Of a stretch of DNA of 64,000 nt, positions 1 through 11,084 are shown piece by piece. Source of the DNA: Trema orientale (Eukaryota > Streptophyta > Magnoliopsida > Rosales > Cannabaceae); NCBI GenBank assembly GCA_002914845.1, contig JXTC01000099.1, positions 369,729-433,728 on the forward strand, written 5' to 3'. The position numbers and the translations under genes are program-made. Numbering within the stretch: position 1 is the stretch's first letter; the number at the start of each line of letters is the position of its first letter. The notes beneath the pieces were generated by a model. It was not told the DNA's origin and did not search any database. It saw only the letters and a list, made by a program, of their open reading frames with translations.

Positions 1-573
1 CATAAACCATAACCTCCAATATGCCAGAGTTCACCTCTAATTTCATAGAGGCTAGTCTTTTAACAAATCAAAAGGCTACAATCCATGAAAGCAAGTCCAA
101 TCAAATATCAAGGATTAAGATTTATATGCTAAGAGCTAGTTTGTGGTAATATAAGAATTGAGTTACAGCACTCCAATTCTTTATATTGCCTGGTCCAGTT
201 CAATACACATAAATTATTTATGTTGTACTAGTGTTTCTATCAGAAGTCATATACTTCAATGATTTGAGACACATCATTCCCGTTGAGATAGACAAACACT
301 ACAATCTATAGTAAATAAAGTATTCCATCTTTATTTACAGATTGTGAACTAATTCATTTAGACTTAGATAAAGAAACAAGTCTCCCCATAATTAACACTT
401 AATCATGTTTGTTTCTTTATACACAAACGAAGTCATGGAATCTTTTTCAGATAAATAAACTATACAACTAAGATAGTTTAATCTAGCAAATATCATAATT
501 GCATATAAGAGAAAGTTGTTTATACTCAAAGGGTATAATTGGAAATATGCTTTTTAGGACAAATATCCCAACA
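1..573 (-). mobile_element. Ty1-copia-type LTR, partial (runs off the window)
   Basis: Read on the minus strand, an LTR appears to begin at 573 with TGTTGGGATATTTGTCC, the TGTTGG start common in plant copia LTRs, and continues to lower coordinates past the window edge. A diverged relative of the 120-300 stretch (around CTTCAATGAT, read on +) lies at 49,920-50,060, which shows it is repetitive. Its right edge abuts the gypsy coding relic at about 575, so it probably inserted into, or was joined to, that older element. The other end and any target-site duplication are outside the window. Confidence 0.6.
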
Positions 574-578
574 TGTTC

Positions 579-761
579 TATGAAGAGTAGCTTGTTCGCT
601 TGTTGGCTAGAGAATTGAAGGTGCTTCGCAACAGAGAGATTCCACTTGTCAAGGTACTTTGGGAACATCACAAAGAAGACGAGGCTACTTGAGAGCCCGA
701 GATGGAGATGTACGAGAAGTACCCTCATTTGCTTAACTTTCAGTTAGAAGTTGTGTTGTGA
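579..761 (+). pseudogene. Ty3-gypsy polyprotein C-terminus (chromodomain-like), decayed
   Basis: One frame reads the characteristic end of a chromovirus-type Ty3-gypsy polyprotein, including LARELKVLRNREIPLVKVLW and, further on, a KYPHLL motif, the counterpart of the usual R/K-YP-LF ending. Two in-frame stops (just after the opening YEE, and after EDEAT) make it non-functional. Only the last ~60 codons remain; the upstream part is replaced by copia LTR sequence. The polypurine-like stretch AGGTTGGGAGA at 808-818 and the LTR start at 820 follow in the expected order, which supports the assignment and strand. Confidence 0.75.
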
Positions 762-1494
762 TGTAAACCTTGACTTGTGTTTTGAATTTGGGGACAAAAT
801 TCCTATAAGGTTGGGAGAATGTAAAAACCCAGATTTTTCAAGGGTAATTTGGACATTTTACCAAATTTTCGGATTAAATATTAGAGGGATTAATTTGCAA
901 AAGTTTTGTGCTGAGGGACTAAATTGCAAATTAATGGGGGACTATTTTGCCAAAGATTTGAAAATTGGGGACTTATGTACAATTTTTGAAAATTTCAAAT
1001 AATTAAAAATATGCCTGTCCTCTTATGTTGCAGAAAATAAGTTTTAACTCAAAAACGGTATAAAACGAAGGTAACTGAGCCCCTACCGCACCGGAATAGT
1101 GATACCACGCTATTGAGCCCTCAAGGTGTCGTTGATGACTACCTGGAGGGTTGGGAACCAATTCCGAGCCCTCGATCATCCTCTTACGAAAAGTCAACTT
1201 CTCACCGGAGCTTCAATTCCGCGAACGGACCTCTTCACTGAATTCCTAGCATCCAAAATAGCTAGGTTAGATATATAACTTGTCCAATTCAGGTCTGGGT
1301 CCACACTGGACTGGTGGCACGCAAAACGAGACAAAATCTCGACCGTCCGATCTCGATTTTTGTGCCGATCACCAAACAACACAATATATATATCAAACTT
1401 CTCCATTTTCCGAGTACATTCCAAAAATGAGGTCAAAAATATAATCCAACGGCCGGATTAAAAAAAGTCAAGCTTAAACTCAAAATACTCAAAA

Positions 1495-1884
1495 ATGGCA
1501 TCTTTTGATCTGGACAGTATGGGATTGAGATATATATACCTTGACGATCCTTGCAACGATACGAATCCAACGGGACCAATTTGGGATCAAATGGTGGCCA
1601 GAATCTTCGCTGGCGGCCAAAAATCTAAAATAGCCACTTTGTCTTCTCCGGCTCCAGTGGCGGCTCCGGCGACCCTGCAACCGTTCGGCACTGGCTCGTG
1701 GCTACCTGGGGGAGCTCCGCCTGCTCCCTGGTGGCTGGACGACGCTCGGGTGGCGACCTGCGGCCTCCTTCCTCCTTCGGCAGAGGGAGATCCGAGAGAG
1801 AAGAGAGAGAGCGAGCTGGGAGGGAGAGGGAGAAGAGAGAGAGGGAGAAGGGACAGGGCAGGGCACGTGGCCCTGGTTGTATGA
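1495..1884 (+). other. 129-codon open frame inside the gypsy LTR
   Basis: An ATG-initiated frame runs 129 codons through the GC-rich part of the LTR. The first half (MASFDLDSMGLRYIYLDD) looks ordinary. The second half is Pro/Ala-rich and ends in an Arg/Glu/Gly-rich tract that simply translates a GAGA-rich low-complexity stretch. No domain is recognised. It lies upstream of the TATA-like box, so in a normal element it would be in U3. A chance frame in GC-rich DNA is the simplest view. Confidence 0.2.
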
Positions 1885-2080
1885 TATATACTGTACTGCT
1901 CTGGGAATTTTCTGTGTGCAGGTTAATTTGGGTATATCAAAATAGGGCCGTTATGCAGCCCGTTTTTCTATAAAATCTTATTATGTGTGTTTTACTGAAA
2001 AATCAGAGTACAATAGTTTTTACACTTCAGTTCTGTATTGCACGTGTCATAGGATCATACATGAGCACCGTGTTAGCATT

Positions 2081-2138
2081 GTGGGTTTACAGTGTGGCGC
2101 TATGTGCCCCACCGTCGGTGCAGAGTCCGTAAACCCAC
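2081..2138. other. Hairpin in the gypsy LTR
   Basis: GTGGGTTTAC (2,081-2,090) is exactly complementary to GTAAACCCAC (2,129-2,138), leaving a 38-base loop that contains a further GGTG/CACC-type pairing possibility. It lies about 110 bases downstream of the putative TATA box, so it would be near the start of the retroelement transcript. Confidence 0.45.
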
Positions 2139-2978
2139 GCAGGGTTTGTTCTTCTGATTTCCTCCCCATTTGGCAGGTATAGGCAATTCGGTTGCCCCTC
2201 CAGCTTTGATAGGCGACACACAGGTGTTCCCTCCGGGTATGGGCTTAGGTGTCAGGCAGGCTATTAGGCATACTTAGTATCATCATCCTGGTTTTTCACA
2301 GATGAGAGGATGTGAGCTCATGGGTATGGGTTGATTTGTGTCATGTGCATATGGATTGATGGTTTTTATTACAATGTTTTATATATATGGGTTTCCGGAT
2401 TGGATTATATATATACATGTGTGTGTATGTTTTAGATTTGAACTAACTATGTAGGAGTTTTCCATTCTTGAACTGTTTTTCTTCGAGATAACTGTTTTCT
2501 TACTAGGCATTGTATGCTCACCCCCCTTCGTCCCTTCCTCAGGTGATGTCCAGTGTAATCTTGGTGATCAAGAGGAGTAAGAGGCCATCTTGACTGTAGT
2601 TCATTTCTTGGTAATGCTAGAAGTCTACTGTTGTAGTGTTTGGACTGTTTGGGGTCTTGTATTAGCACTGAACCAAGATTACTATTTTCTATTTTGTCTG
2701 TGAACTTATGTATGCCATTCTGGGATTTGACTTTTGTTGTGGATGATGATGATGCTTGGACTTCTATTTGATTTCATGTTTTTCAATTATTATTCAGTCT
2801 ATATTTAATGGTGTATACGAACTGTGGGAGAGGTTCACGAGGTAAAATTCTAAATATTTTATTATAATGGACTGTTTATGAAACTAAAACTTTTTAGACA
2901 TTTTTCAAATAAATCAAAGAATTTTTCATCTTTGTAAAATTTTCCTTCTGCCACTGGCCTGGGTTTTGGGTCGTGACA

Positions 2979-5240
2979 GATCTACTACCAGCACATTATG
3001 TCCTTTCTATACCATTAAAAAATTAAAAAAAAATACTCTACAAATAGTGTGTTATTCTGAATGATGATTAAAGTCTCATCAGATCCTACCTCATTTATAC
3101 ACTATTCAGTGTTAACATAACTGTACTCTGACATTTTATAAAGCACATACAATATCGGTAAGTATATCATAATCACCATGACATTACACTAGTAACACCT
3201 TCTCAAGCAGTGCAACGTATGTGGGATGGTCTTCATTTATTGCTATTAATTTTCTTAGTGCATCAATTTTCTTCCTTTTGTCCACAAAAACATCACGGTT
3301 AAAGCAAAGTTCAAGGTTCAAAATGAAGTAATATAATTTCATCATTTTCTTAGAAAAATATTTGAGAACCAGCATATTTGTTATTTCTACAAACTATAAG
3401 GTATAAGAAAACCATTTTAGAGCCAGGTGCCTTCCCTGCCCTAAGCCCGGGGACCTCCAGCCATGCTTGGGACTTTTGACTGCACTGGCCGATTTTTTCA
3501 GGTAATTATTAATTACTTCTGAATAATCTAATTAGTTTATGTGCGAATATATATACTGTGTATCTACTAACTATTATCCACTCGAGTTAGTTTTGCCAAA
3601 GTTATGCAATATCAACTATTAATGAGTTAATTATTACTATAATTTATTGGGGTGAACTGTGAAAAAATACCCTGAGCTTTGGGTGTTCTACAATTTAAAC
3701 CATGAAGTTTAGACTCTGTAAAATAATACCCTCACAATAAGAATTTCTGAAAATTGATACACTGGATTGACTTTGTGAATAATTTTAAAAAGTAAAAACA
3801 ATAATAGCCTCAAAATTAATGAGAATAGTAAGGACTAATCCAGTTTTGATGAAAGATATTATTGTATTTACAAAAATTGATCAAAAAGTCATTCCACAAT
3901 ATCGATTTCTATAAATTCTTAATCTCAATATATTATTTTACAGCATGAAAACTTTAGGATTTAAATTGCAAATGACCCAAACTTCCTATTATTTTTTTAC
4001 AATATACTCTAATTTATTATTTGGAGTATTTAAGAAATTATATATTTTCTATTATGCACAATTAAATTCGCAAAATAAGAATAGTTAATTAACTTCGTGA
4101 AAAAGTTATTTGGAACTTAATATATATATATAGGGTGAGATCTGAATAGTGATTTTGTAAATTACTACCAATAGTTATAATGATTCTGTTTGTTGATTCT
4201 CTTTCTTGTTTTTTTTTTTTTTTTGCTAAGAAATTATCTTTTACTTTTTAAAAAAAAATTTAACTTTACATTTTCATTTGAGAAAATTTGTCAATTAATG
4301 CAAAATAATTAATTATTTACATTAATAATCAAAAATCAATTAATGAAAAGAATTACAACATTGCTTTTGACTCACCTATGGCTCGAATAAGTAACTTCTA
4401 GTAAATTGATCCTTGATTTACTTGTATATACTAAAATGTAGTTTTTATTTAATGTAAGATGAATTTAGTTTTCACCCAATAAAAAATATTCACTCGTTAG
4501 GTATAGTTTGTAATTGTACTATATAACATATGAACTTTTTTTTCCTTTTTTCTCTATATAAATAAATAAATAATAGGGTGTCTCTATTGCCACTCTTCTC
4601 TCTCCTCTTCCACATGTTTTAAAAAGTTAACTTTATTATTAAAAAATTATATTTTAAAAATTATATGAGAAATTACATTTATGTACAAAAATAACACAAT
4701 TAAAAGAAATGGTTCTTTACGCACCCCTCAAGAACAGTCTTCTAGTCTTTGAACAATTTTGATTTGAAAAAATAACCCAAAGTCTAATATGTGATCTTGG
4801 ATCTTCTGCAACCGTAGAATTTAGGCATATAACCCTTTAATATAGGATGTCAATATCTATTAAATTTCTATTCTTCTCCGCACCTTATAACGTCTAAGAA
4901 GATTAATGAAAATTCTAATTACCAATTCAATAATTTAATTGTGAACCCGATTTTATGCGAGAATAATAAAAAGCAATGTCAATAACATGGAATTTTTTTA
5001 GAAATATTATTGTAAGCTAACGTGTAAATTTAAAATAATGATTGAAATGGTAAAATCTTACTATAAGTAATGTTGCCATTTTCAAAGCAATTATAAATCA
5101 AAAACGCCATTCATCATGAAAAAATTTTATTTACATAAATTTTTACGAATAGATATACACATGGACCTTCGGTGCGGAACTTATAAGCATTGTTATTTGT
5201 TACCACCAATCAACCTAATTAAGCACCCGAACAATATTCA
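2979..5240. other. Intergenic AT-rich stretch, no gene seen
   Basis: No coding pattern is seen apart from a small GC-rich patch at 3,420-3,500 (CCCTGCCCTAAGCCCGGGG and onward to CAGGTAATT, which resembles a splice donor). That patch is out of keeping with its AT-rich surroundings and may be a captured or relic exon; I cannot identify a protein. The remainder is low-complexity AT-rich DNA with poly-A/T runs. Confidence 0.5.
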
Positions 5241-5431
5241 GGGACTGTTTGACATAGCTTCCAAAGATCTTTTGGAGCCCAAAAGTTACTTTTGAGGGTG
5301 TTTGGATGAATTGTCAGAAGATCTTTTTTTAATTAGAAGATCTTTTTAATGAAGTATGGATCCACTAGCTTTTACAGGAAGATTTTCTGGAGCTTTTACT
5401 TCAGGAAGTAAAAGCTATCCCAAACAGGCCC
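5241..5431. mobile_element. Small TIR element (Tourist-like MITE), 191 bp
   Basis: It starts GGGACTGTTTGACATAGCTT and ends with the near-reverse complement (AAGCTATCCCAAACAGGCCC). The trinucleotide TCA flanks both ends (5,238-5,240 and 5,432-5,434). The GGGNCTGTTTG terminus and 3-bp duplication fit PIF/Harbinger-derived MITEs, although TCA departs from the usual TWA. It has no coding capacity. Confidence 0.65.
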
Positions 5432-5541
5432 TCAAGCAAAATGGAACTAATTTAGGCCGCATTTTCGTAAAACAAAAAAAAAAAAACAATGTATTTTCTA
5501 ACTAGTCAGCATCATTTGGCAATGGATTGTGCTAGTTTATA

Positions 5542-6287
5542 GGGCCAGTTTGGTAGCGCTGTAAAAGGAAAACACTTTTAGCTATGTTAAAGGAAAAATC
5601 TGTTGTAGCATAAAGTAGCAGAGTGTTTGGTAAACTGTAATTTTAAAGCACAGTGACTTGAAAAGGCTGTGTTAAAGTGTGTGGTAAACTATATCACTAA
5701 ACTGTTATGCAAATATAAAATCACCAAAATAAATATCATTATACAATTATGCATATTTATAGAAAGAGCTTATTAATATTTTTTTTACAATTATGCATAT
5801 TTGTACATACTAAAGGTATTAATACTTTTTTTTTAAAAAAAATTGATATGAAAATAAACTCAATTAAATTAGTTACTCAATTAAATTTATTTTATTTTAA
5901 TTTATTTTCATTTGAATTTAAAATTTCAATAAAGAATCAATTTGGTTACTTTAAAATAATTAATATGAAGAGTATTTTAGTCAATTATGATTTAAATATA
6001 TAAATACTTTTAAAAAAAATTGATATGAAAATAAATTCAATTAAATGTGTGGTATTTTTACTTTTAAATTAGGTATTTTAGTCATTTTGATTTATTCATT
6101 AAAAGATAGTATAGATTCTTACATAATCTAAAAGCCAAAGCTGGCTTGGGCCAGCTTTGGCTTTTGGCTGTAACTTTGTCAAAAATTATTGAATAATCTG
6201 ATTTTCAGGTTTTTACCAAACACCTTTTGGCTCATAGATTGTTCGAAAAGTATTTTTAGCTTATTAAGAAGCTAAACCAAACTGGGC
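5542..6287. mobile_element. TIR element of about 745 bp
   Basis: The left end GGGCCAGTTTGGTAGCG and the reverse complement of the right end (GCCCAGTTTGGTTTAGC) form imperfect terminal inverted repeats. TATA adjoins both sides but is too AT-rich to be decisive as a duplication. Inside, a ~48-bp AT-rich motif containing ATTGATATGAAAATAAA occurs twice about 180 bp apart (about 5,822 and 6,002). An 84-codon AT-rich open frame in this block has no recognisable domain and is treated as chance. Confidence 0.55.
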
Positions 6288-6329
6288 TATAGTCTATTAT
6301 ACGCTTTCTAACACTTTTACTCGTAAAAT

Positions 6330-6610
6330 AAAAAAATTACAAAAATACTATAGGTCAATTTTTTTTCCAATTCATGTATCAGATTTTTATTGGAAAATAC
6401 CATTTTTCAAAATAGTTTTTTAGAAAAATGTCATTTTAAAAAAGTTTCTACTTACCAGTTACCAGTTATAAATACCGTTAATTACTAGTTACCAGTGTTC
6501 AAAAACTAGTTACTAGTTACTAGAAATTATTTTAAAAAATAACAATTTTCTAAAACCATTTTAACAAGAATTAGAAAAAAACTGACCCACCATATTTTTT
6601 AAATTCTTTT
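6330..6610. repeat. Dispersed fold-back repeat, GTTACCAGTTAC family
   Basis: A ~280-bp AT-rich unit has outer parts reading GGAAAATACCATTTTTCAAA and its approximate inverse, and a core of repeated TTACCAGTTAC / ACTAGTTACTAG motifs. Related units occur at about 10,010-10,345, 11,640-11,990, 45,945-46,260 and 63,185-63,480, always with the same ACTTTTTAAAAATATTTAGAAAAATA-type flanks. It is best read as a MITE family. Confidence 0.5.
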
Positions 6611-6899
6611 GAAAAGCTGCCGTAGCCAAATTTGCCCTCTATTACACAGATATGTCACATATTTAATAAATTATGATATGAACATATATATTCTTACATA
6701 TGGATAATGATTATTTATTTAATAGGTCAAATTCTAGTAGTAATTTCGTAAAATCAGTGCTGTGGACCGTTGGATTTTTCTTACTGCAGGCTGTAGAAGA
6801 CACCAATAATATTCATAGAAATAAATTATCATGGCACACTTAATATTAGAACGTGCAGCTACAGCTTGATAAAAATTCTATCGAGCCCATGTCCATAAT

Positions 6900-7472
6900 T
6901 AGGGCTGGCAATTCATGTTATCGTGTAATGTTCAGGTCGACACGATTATAGCACGACACGATAACACTTCAACCCGAACACGACATGATTAATAAACGAT
7001 TCAAAAATCTGAACTCGAGAACAATATGAATAAGACACGTGTAACACAATATGGTACGTTTAACCTATTTAATAAATATTTCATGTATCATATTATAACC
7101 TATTTGATACGATTATTCAAAATTAACACGATTATTGAAATTTAACACAATTATGTATTAATTGATTCAACTGAACAAATGTAATTATATTTAGATTTAA
7201 TCAAAACCATATTTAAAATATTAAAATGCTAATAAATATGTCATATTTGTGTCATGTTGACACGACACGAAATGAAAACGACTCGTTTAATTAAACGTGT
7301 TATACAGGTCCTTTTCAAATTAAGCAGGTTGACCCGAAACCCACTTATTTATTATTTGTGTTACACGTGTCAACCCAAAATTAACACGAAAATTAAATGG
7401 GTCACCCAAACTCATTTATTTTGTGTCGTTTTCGAGTCATTTTACGTGTCGTGCAAAAAATTGTCAGTTCTA
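6900..7472. mobile_element. Non-autonomous hAT element with 8-bp target duplication
   Basis: The octamer TCCATAAT occurs directly at both edges (6,892-6,899 and 7,473-7,480). Inside it the termini TAGGGCTGGCAATT and, from the other end, TAGAACTGACAATT match as short TIRs. An 8-bp duplication with short TIRs is the hAT signature. The 573-bp body is rich in CACGACACG/CGTGTCGTG motifs, which are repeated in both orientations and resemble subterminal transposase-binding repeats. No transposase frame remains. Confidence 0.85.
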
Positions 7473-7572
7473 TCCATAATATAGCTTTTGTACTCTATAT
7501 TATTTAGGTTTTAGAGGCATTTTAAAAAATTTGAAGCGCAACGTAACTAATGAAAAACAAGAGAGAGTTTTA

Positions 7573-8519
7573 GAGGCTGTTTGGCATCATAACTAAAAAA
7601 CAGTTTTTTGTTTTTAAAAACAGAAAACTGTTTTCTGAAAACAAGTAAGGGTGTTTGGCATTGTTCTCTGAGAACAGTTTTTAAAAACAGAGTTAAAGAA
7701 AACAGAAAATTCAGAGAACAACAAAATGTTGTTTTCAAGGTGTTTTCTTAACTTTTTCTTTTTCTAAAAAAAATAAAAATTCTTTTATATGACTTTCATA
7801 TACACATTTTCTTGTAACTTTCCCTCTCATAGTTCTCTCTCATCACTTTCTCTAACTACTTTCTCTCTCCTCACTCTCTCTTATGACTTTCTCTCTCTTC
7901 ATTCTCTCAATCCTCATACTCTCTCATCACTTTCTCTCTCCTCATTCTCTCTCACCATTTTCTCTCTCCTCATTCTCTCTCATCATTTTCTCTCTCCTTA
8001 TGTTATTCTATCACTTCTCTCTCATTATTTTCTATCCTTTCATTTTTTTTAATCACATTATCTCTCCTCATTCTTTATTACTACTTTGTTTTTTATAACT
8101 TTTTTTGTCTTTATTTTTTATCCCCATGTATTCTTATCACTTTCTTTTTCTTGTGTGTTTTCATTAGTTTCTTTTTCATCTATCTTTCTCAACACTTTTT
8201 ATTTCCATATTCTCTCTTATCACTTTTTCTCTCATTATTATCTTTCATTATCTTTTCTCTTGTGACTTTCTCTCTCCTCATTCCCTTACTTGAATTTATA
8301 TTTGGTCACTCTCTCTTGACTTTTTCTCTCTAAATATTTTTTTTATAATACAAAGATGATTTTTTATATTCGTATAAATTTTTTTTCCTAAAAAATATTT
8401 TTAGAAAATATTTGCCAAACACCCATTGTTTTCTGAAAACATTATAAAACAGTTTTTGTTCTCATTTCTGAAAACACAACTCTAAAAACAGAAAACAAAA
8501 AATAATGCCAAACAGACCC
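7573..8519. mobile_element. PIF/Harbinger (Tourist-like) element with internal pyrimidine minisatellite
   Basis: TTA flanks both ends (7,570-7,572 and 8,520-8,522). The left terminus GAGGCTGTTTGGCATCAT pairs with GGGTCTGTTTGGCATTAT from the right. Second-layer inverted repeats (AAACAGTTTTTTGTTTTTAA and GTTTTCTGAAAACA types) follow inside each end. The core, about 7,800-8,330, is almost pure pyrimidine on the plus strand, made of degenerate CTCTCTCATCACTTT units. Translations of this core are low-complexity Ser/Leu/Phe artefacts. Total length 947 bp. Confidence 0.85.
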
Positions 8520-8522
8520 TTA

Positions 8523-9786
8523 TGTTCTCATGACTCATAAGTGACGACCAAATAACAATAAAGTGGTTATAATAAATAAAAACGACACAATTTAACGTGA
8601 AATATCTATTTATGAACGATATATGTTTTAACAATTATATATTTTTTTTAAATGGGGCTTAACTAATGACCACCACTTAATTTTTCTAAAAAAATTAATA
8701 AAAAAACAAAAAATAAAATTAGATGACATTAACCAAACCAGGACCTTGTATTTCGTCGTTTTTCTTTAAACAGAAATATAAACGACTTGTTTTTGTGTAC
8801 AAACCTTTCCACGTCTTTACCTGATCTACATTTAAGCTTTTTTTTTTTCGAAAAGACATTAAGCTTATTTTGTGCATGGAAATATTTTTAGAACAATGAT
8901 AATCATGTGCTCTTTGACGATAATATATGCCCTTTTACAATCAATTTGAAGGTTAGATAATTTAAAAATAAAATAACAACTATAAATAACAAAATGCCAT
9001 ATCTCAACCAAAACGAAAAAAAAAATTAATAAAGTGGCAATATAATAATAATACGTGCACACTTATAGTGAATGGACAACTACTTCATTTTAATTAATTT
9101 AAATTTTATTCATTAAGTAGTTAAATTTTATTGATTCTTTATATTTAATCTGCATTTTTTTTCCATAAATGGCTCCGGATAAACATAGTTAACAATTTCT
9201 ATTTTTAAAAAGAAAAAAGAAAAGAAAAAAAAAAACAAAGTTAACAGTATTAAAAAAAACCTTTAACGGTATTAAAGGAAAGGAATCCTTTTCAAGAAAA
9301 AAACAAAGTAGAGGAATCAGGAATCAATAAAATTATAGAAAATGACTATCAATACATAAAAAACAAATAAGGGAAAGTTTTCTGACTAAATCGTAATCAC
9401 TAAATTTATATCCAACTGTCTAAATTGTTTTAACTATCGGTAGTGATTTTACGAAATCATTATTCGAGTCTGACCATATACATATATATATATATATTTA
9501 ACGGAATTGGAACTTAATATTAGTCAAAATGGAAATAGCATAATTCCAATACGTTTTGTAGAGGTTTAAGACTATAAGGGCGTATTTGGGAATAATTAAA
9601 GTGATTTGAAACTTAAAATTAGTAAAAATGGAAATAACCAATGTAAAAAAGAGAGAGAGAGAGAGGGACAGAGAGAAATTAGAGTGGGTGCTTCTTTTTC
9701 ATACTTCATTCATTTTATAAAAATATTTATTTTTCATCTTTTTATAGCTATGTGACCTAGTGTATCTATTTTTAGTATATCCATTG
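8523..9786. other. Intergenic AT-rich stretch, no gene seen
   Basis: Only low-complexity sequence is seen, with one exception: at about 8,650-8,685 GGGGCTTAACTAATGACC matches the 3' tail of the SINE at 44,290-44,480 and, inverted, a motif at about 22,770-22,850. A (TA)n run lies at 9,480-9,498 and a short (GA)n run at 9,651-9,664. Confidence 0.5.
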
Positions 9787-9943
9787 ACAGGGCATAGATG
9801 TAGTCCCGCTCACGGGACCAGTCCCGTTCATATTTTGACCAACACAGATCATATTTTGGCCAACACAAATTGGTCAAAATATGACATGTGTTGGCCAAAA
9901 CATAAACGGGACCGGTCCCTCGAGGGGACTACATCCGTGGCCC
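9787..9943. mobile_element. Fold-back MITE, about 155 bp
   Basis: The whole unit is one long imperfect palindrome: GATGTAGTCCC...GGGACC...CATATTTTGACCAACACA on the left is answered by TGTGTTGGCC...GGGACC...GGGACTACATCC on the right. CCATTGA adjoins both sides (9,780-9,786 and 9,941-9,947) and may be the target duplication. A shorter, more degraded relative lies at 23,465-23,580. Confidence 0.7.
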
Positions 9944-10009
9944 CATTGATATATTAACTTTAGTCTATATATTTGGGCTTCTTAAGGGGAAAAAAGAAGT
10001 CCTAAAAAT

Positions 10010-10345
10010 TTGAAAAATCCCCAATGGACTAAACTGTATGAAAATCTCGAATTTATTTAGACATATATAATTTTTTAGAAGTTTATTTAGAAAAATAACA
10101 CTTTTTAAAAACACTTAGCAAAATACTACTTTTTTTCCAAAACGGGTACCTTTCAAATGTATTTGAGACAACCGATCAGGAGTTACTTGACATAACTAAA
10201 CTCGTTACCCGAAGTAATATGTCCAGTTACTTTCAAGTATCTTATCAATTTGTAAAAAATGGTATATGTCTAAATATTTTTAAAAGTTATATTTTTCTAA
10301 ATAAATCTAAAATTTTTTTAAAATTTTTAAAATCCGAGATTTTTC
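10010..10345. repeat. Dispersed fold-back repeat, copy 2
   Basis: The unit opens TTTGAAAAATCCCCAATGG and closes with the inverse-type AAAATCCGAGATTTTTCC. It has ACTTTTTAAAAACACTTAG-type inner flanks and a core of GTTACTTGAC/GTTACCCG motifs. The same architecture occurs at 11,640-11,990 and 45,945-46,260. No coding content. Confidence 0.5.
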
Positions 10346-11084
10346 CTTTTTTTATTTAATGATATAAAATCAAATTTTCCCTAAATATTATGCATATCTT
10401 TTTTAATACTAGGTAACTCATAATAAATAATTTATATATTCAAGGATGTACAAGCTATTTTGTTACAATATTCATAAAATAGATATTAATTTAAAATAGA
10501 TCCAAAATTTGACCATTTTGCTAAGAGTCCCATATAAAAATTGATATATTTGACTATTTAACTAAAAAAAATAAAAAAAAAAAAGTAAAAGAAAAAAATA
10601 GATTTACGTAATTATGTGTAAAAAGAGGTCATTTACATAATAACTTGAAAATAAAAACACGAGTATTTATAAAAAAAAAGTCCTTTTTTCAACTCAATTT
10701 TAAAAAAATGGTCATTTTTTACACCTATTTAATAAATAGCTATTTTGTTTCCTTTTTTGTTGGCTAAATAGCCATTTTTTAGCATAATAATTTTATGTAT
10801 AGTATGTCTCCTATATGGTTGTATATCAATTTTTATGCAGTACATCATTTTTTATTTATCAGTATATCAACCTTATGTGAAGTATATTAATTCTGAAATT
10901 GATATATTTCGTATAAGTCGGTATATTCGTTAATTTTTTAATGGTATTTGAAAAAAGGGTTACTTCTTAAACAGAGACCCCAAATCCGGTTATTCGGCTA
11001 AGAAGCCCTAAAAGGAAAACAAACAAGCAAAGGTAAGTGCAAAGTCCAAACAATTGAAAAAGGGTTTCTAATAGTTTTACCAAA

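Larger units (their letters stand above)
820..2978 (+). mobile_element. 3' LTR of the Ty3-gypsy element
   Basis: The element's LTR starts TGTAAAAACCCAG directly after a polypurine-like tract and ends TGGGTTTTGGGTCGTGACA, so its ends are TG...CA and the first and last ~13 bases are imperfect inverted repeats. At 2,159 bp it is long but within range for plant chromoviruses. It carries a GC-rich block (1,640-1,870), a TATA-like TATAAAAT at about 1,969-1,977 and a hairpin downstream of that. Without the 5' LTR in the window the boundaries rest on motifs alone. Confidence 0.7.

Noticed and set aside
7789..8333. Ser/Leu/Phe-rich frames around 8 kb
   Set aside because: They translate the CT-rich minisatellite of the Harbinger element; low complexity and no start context.
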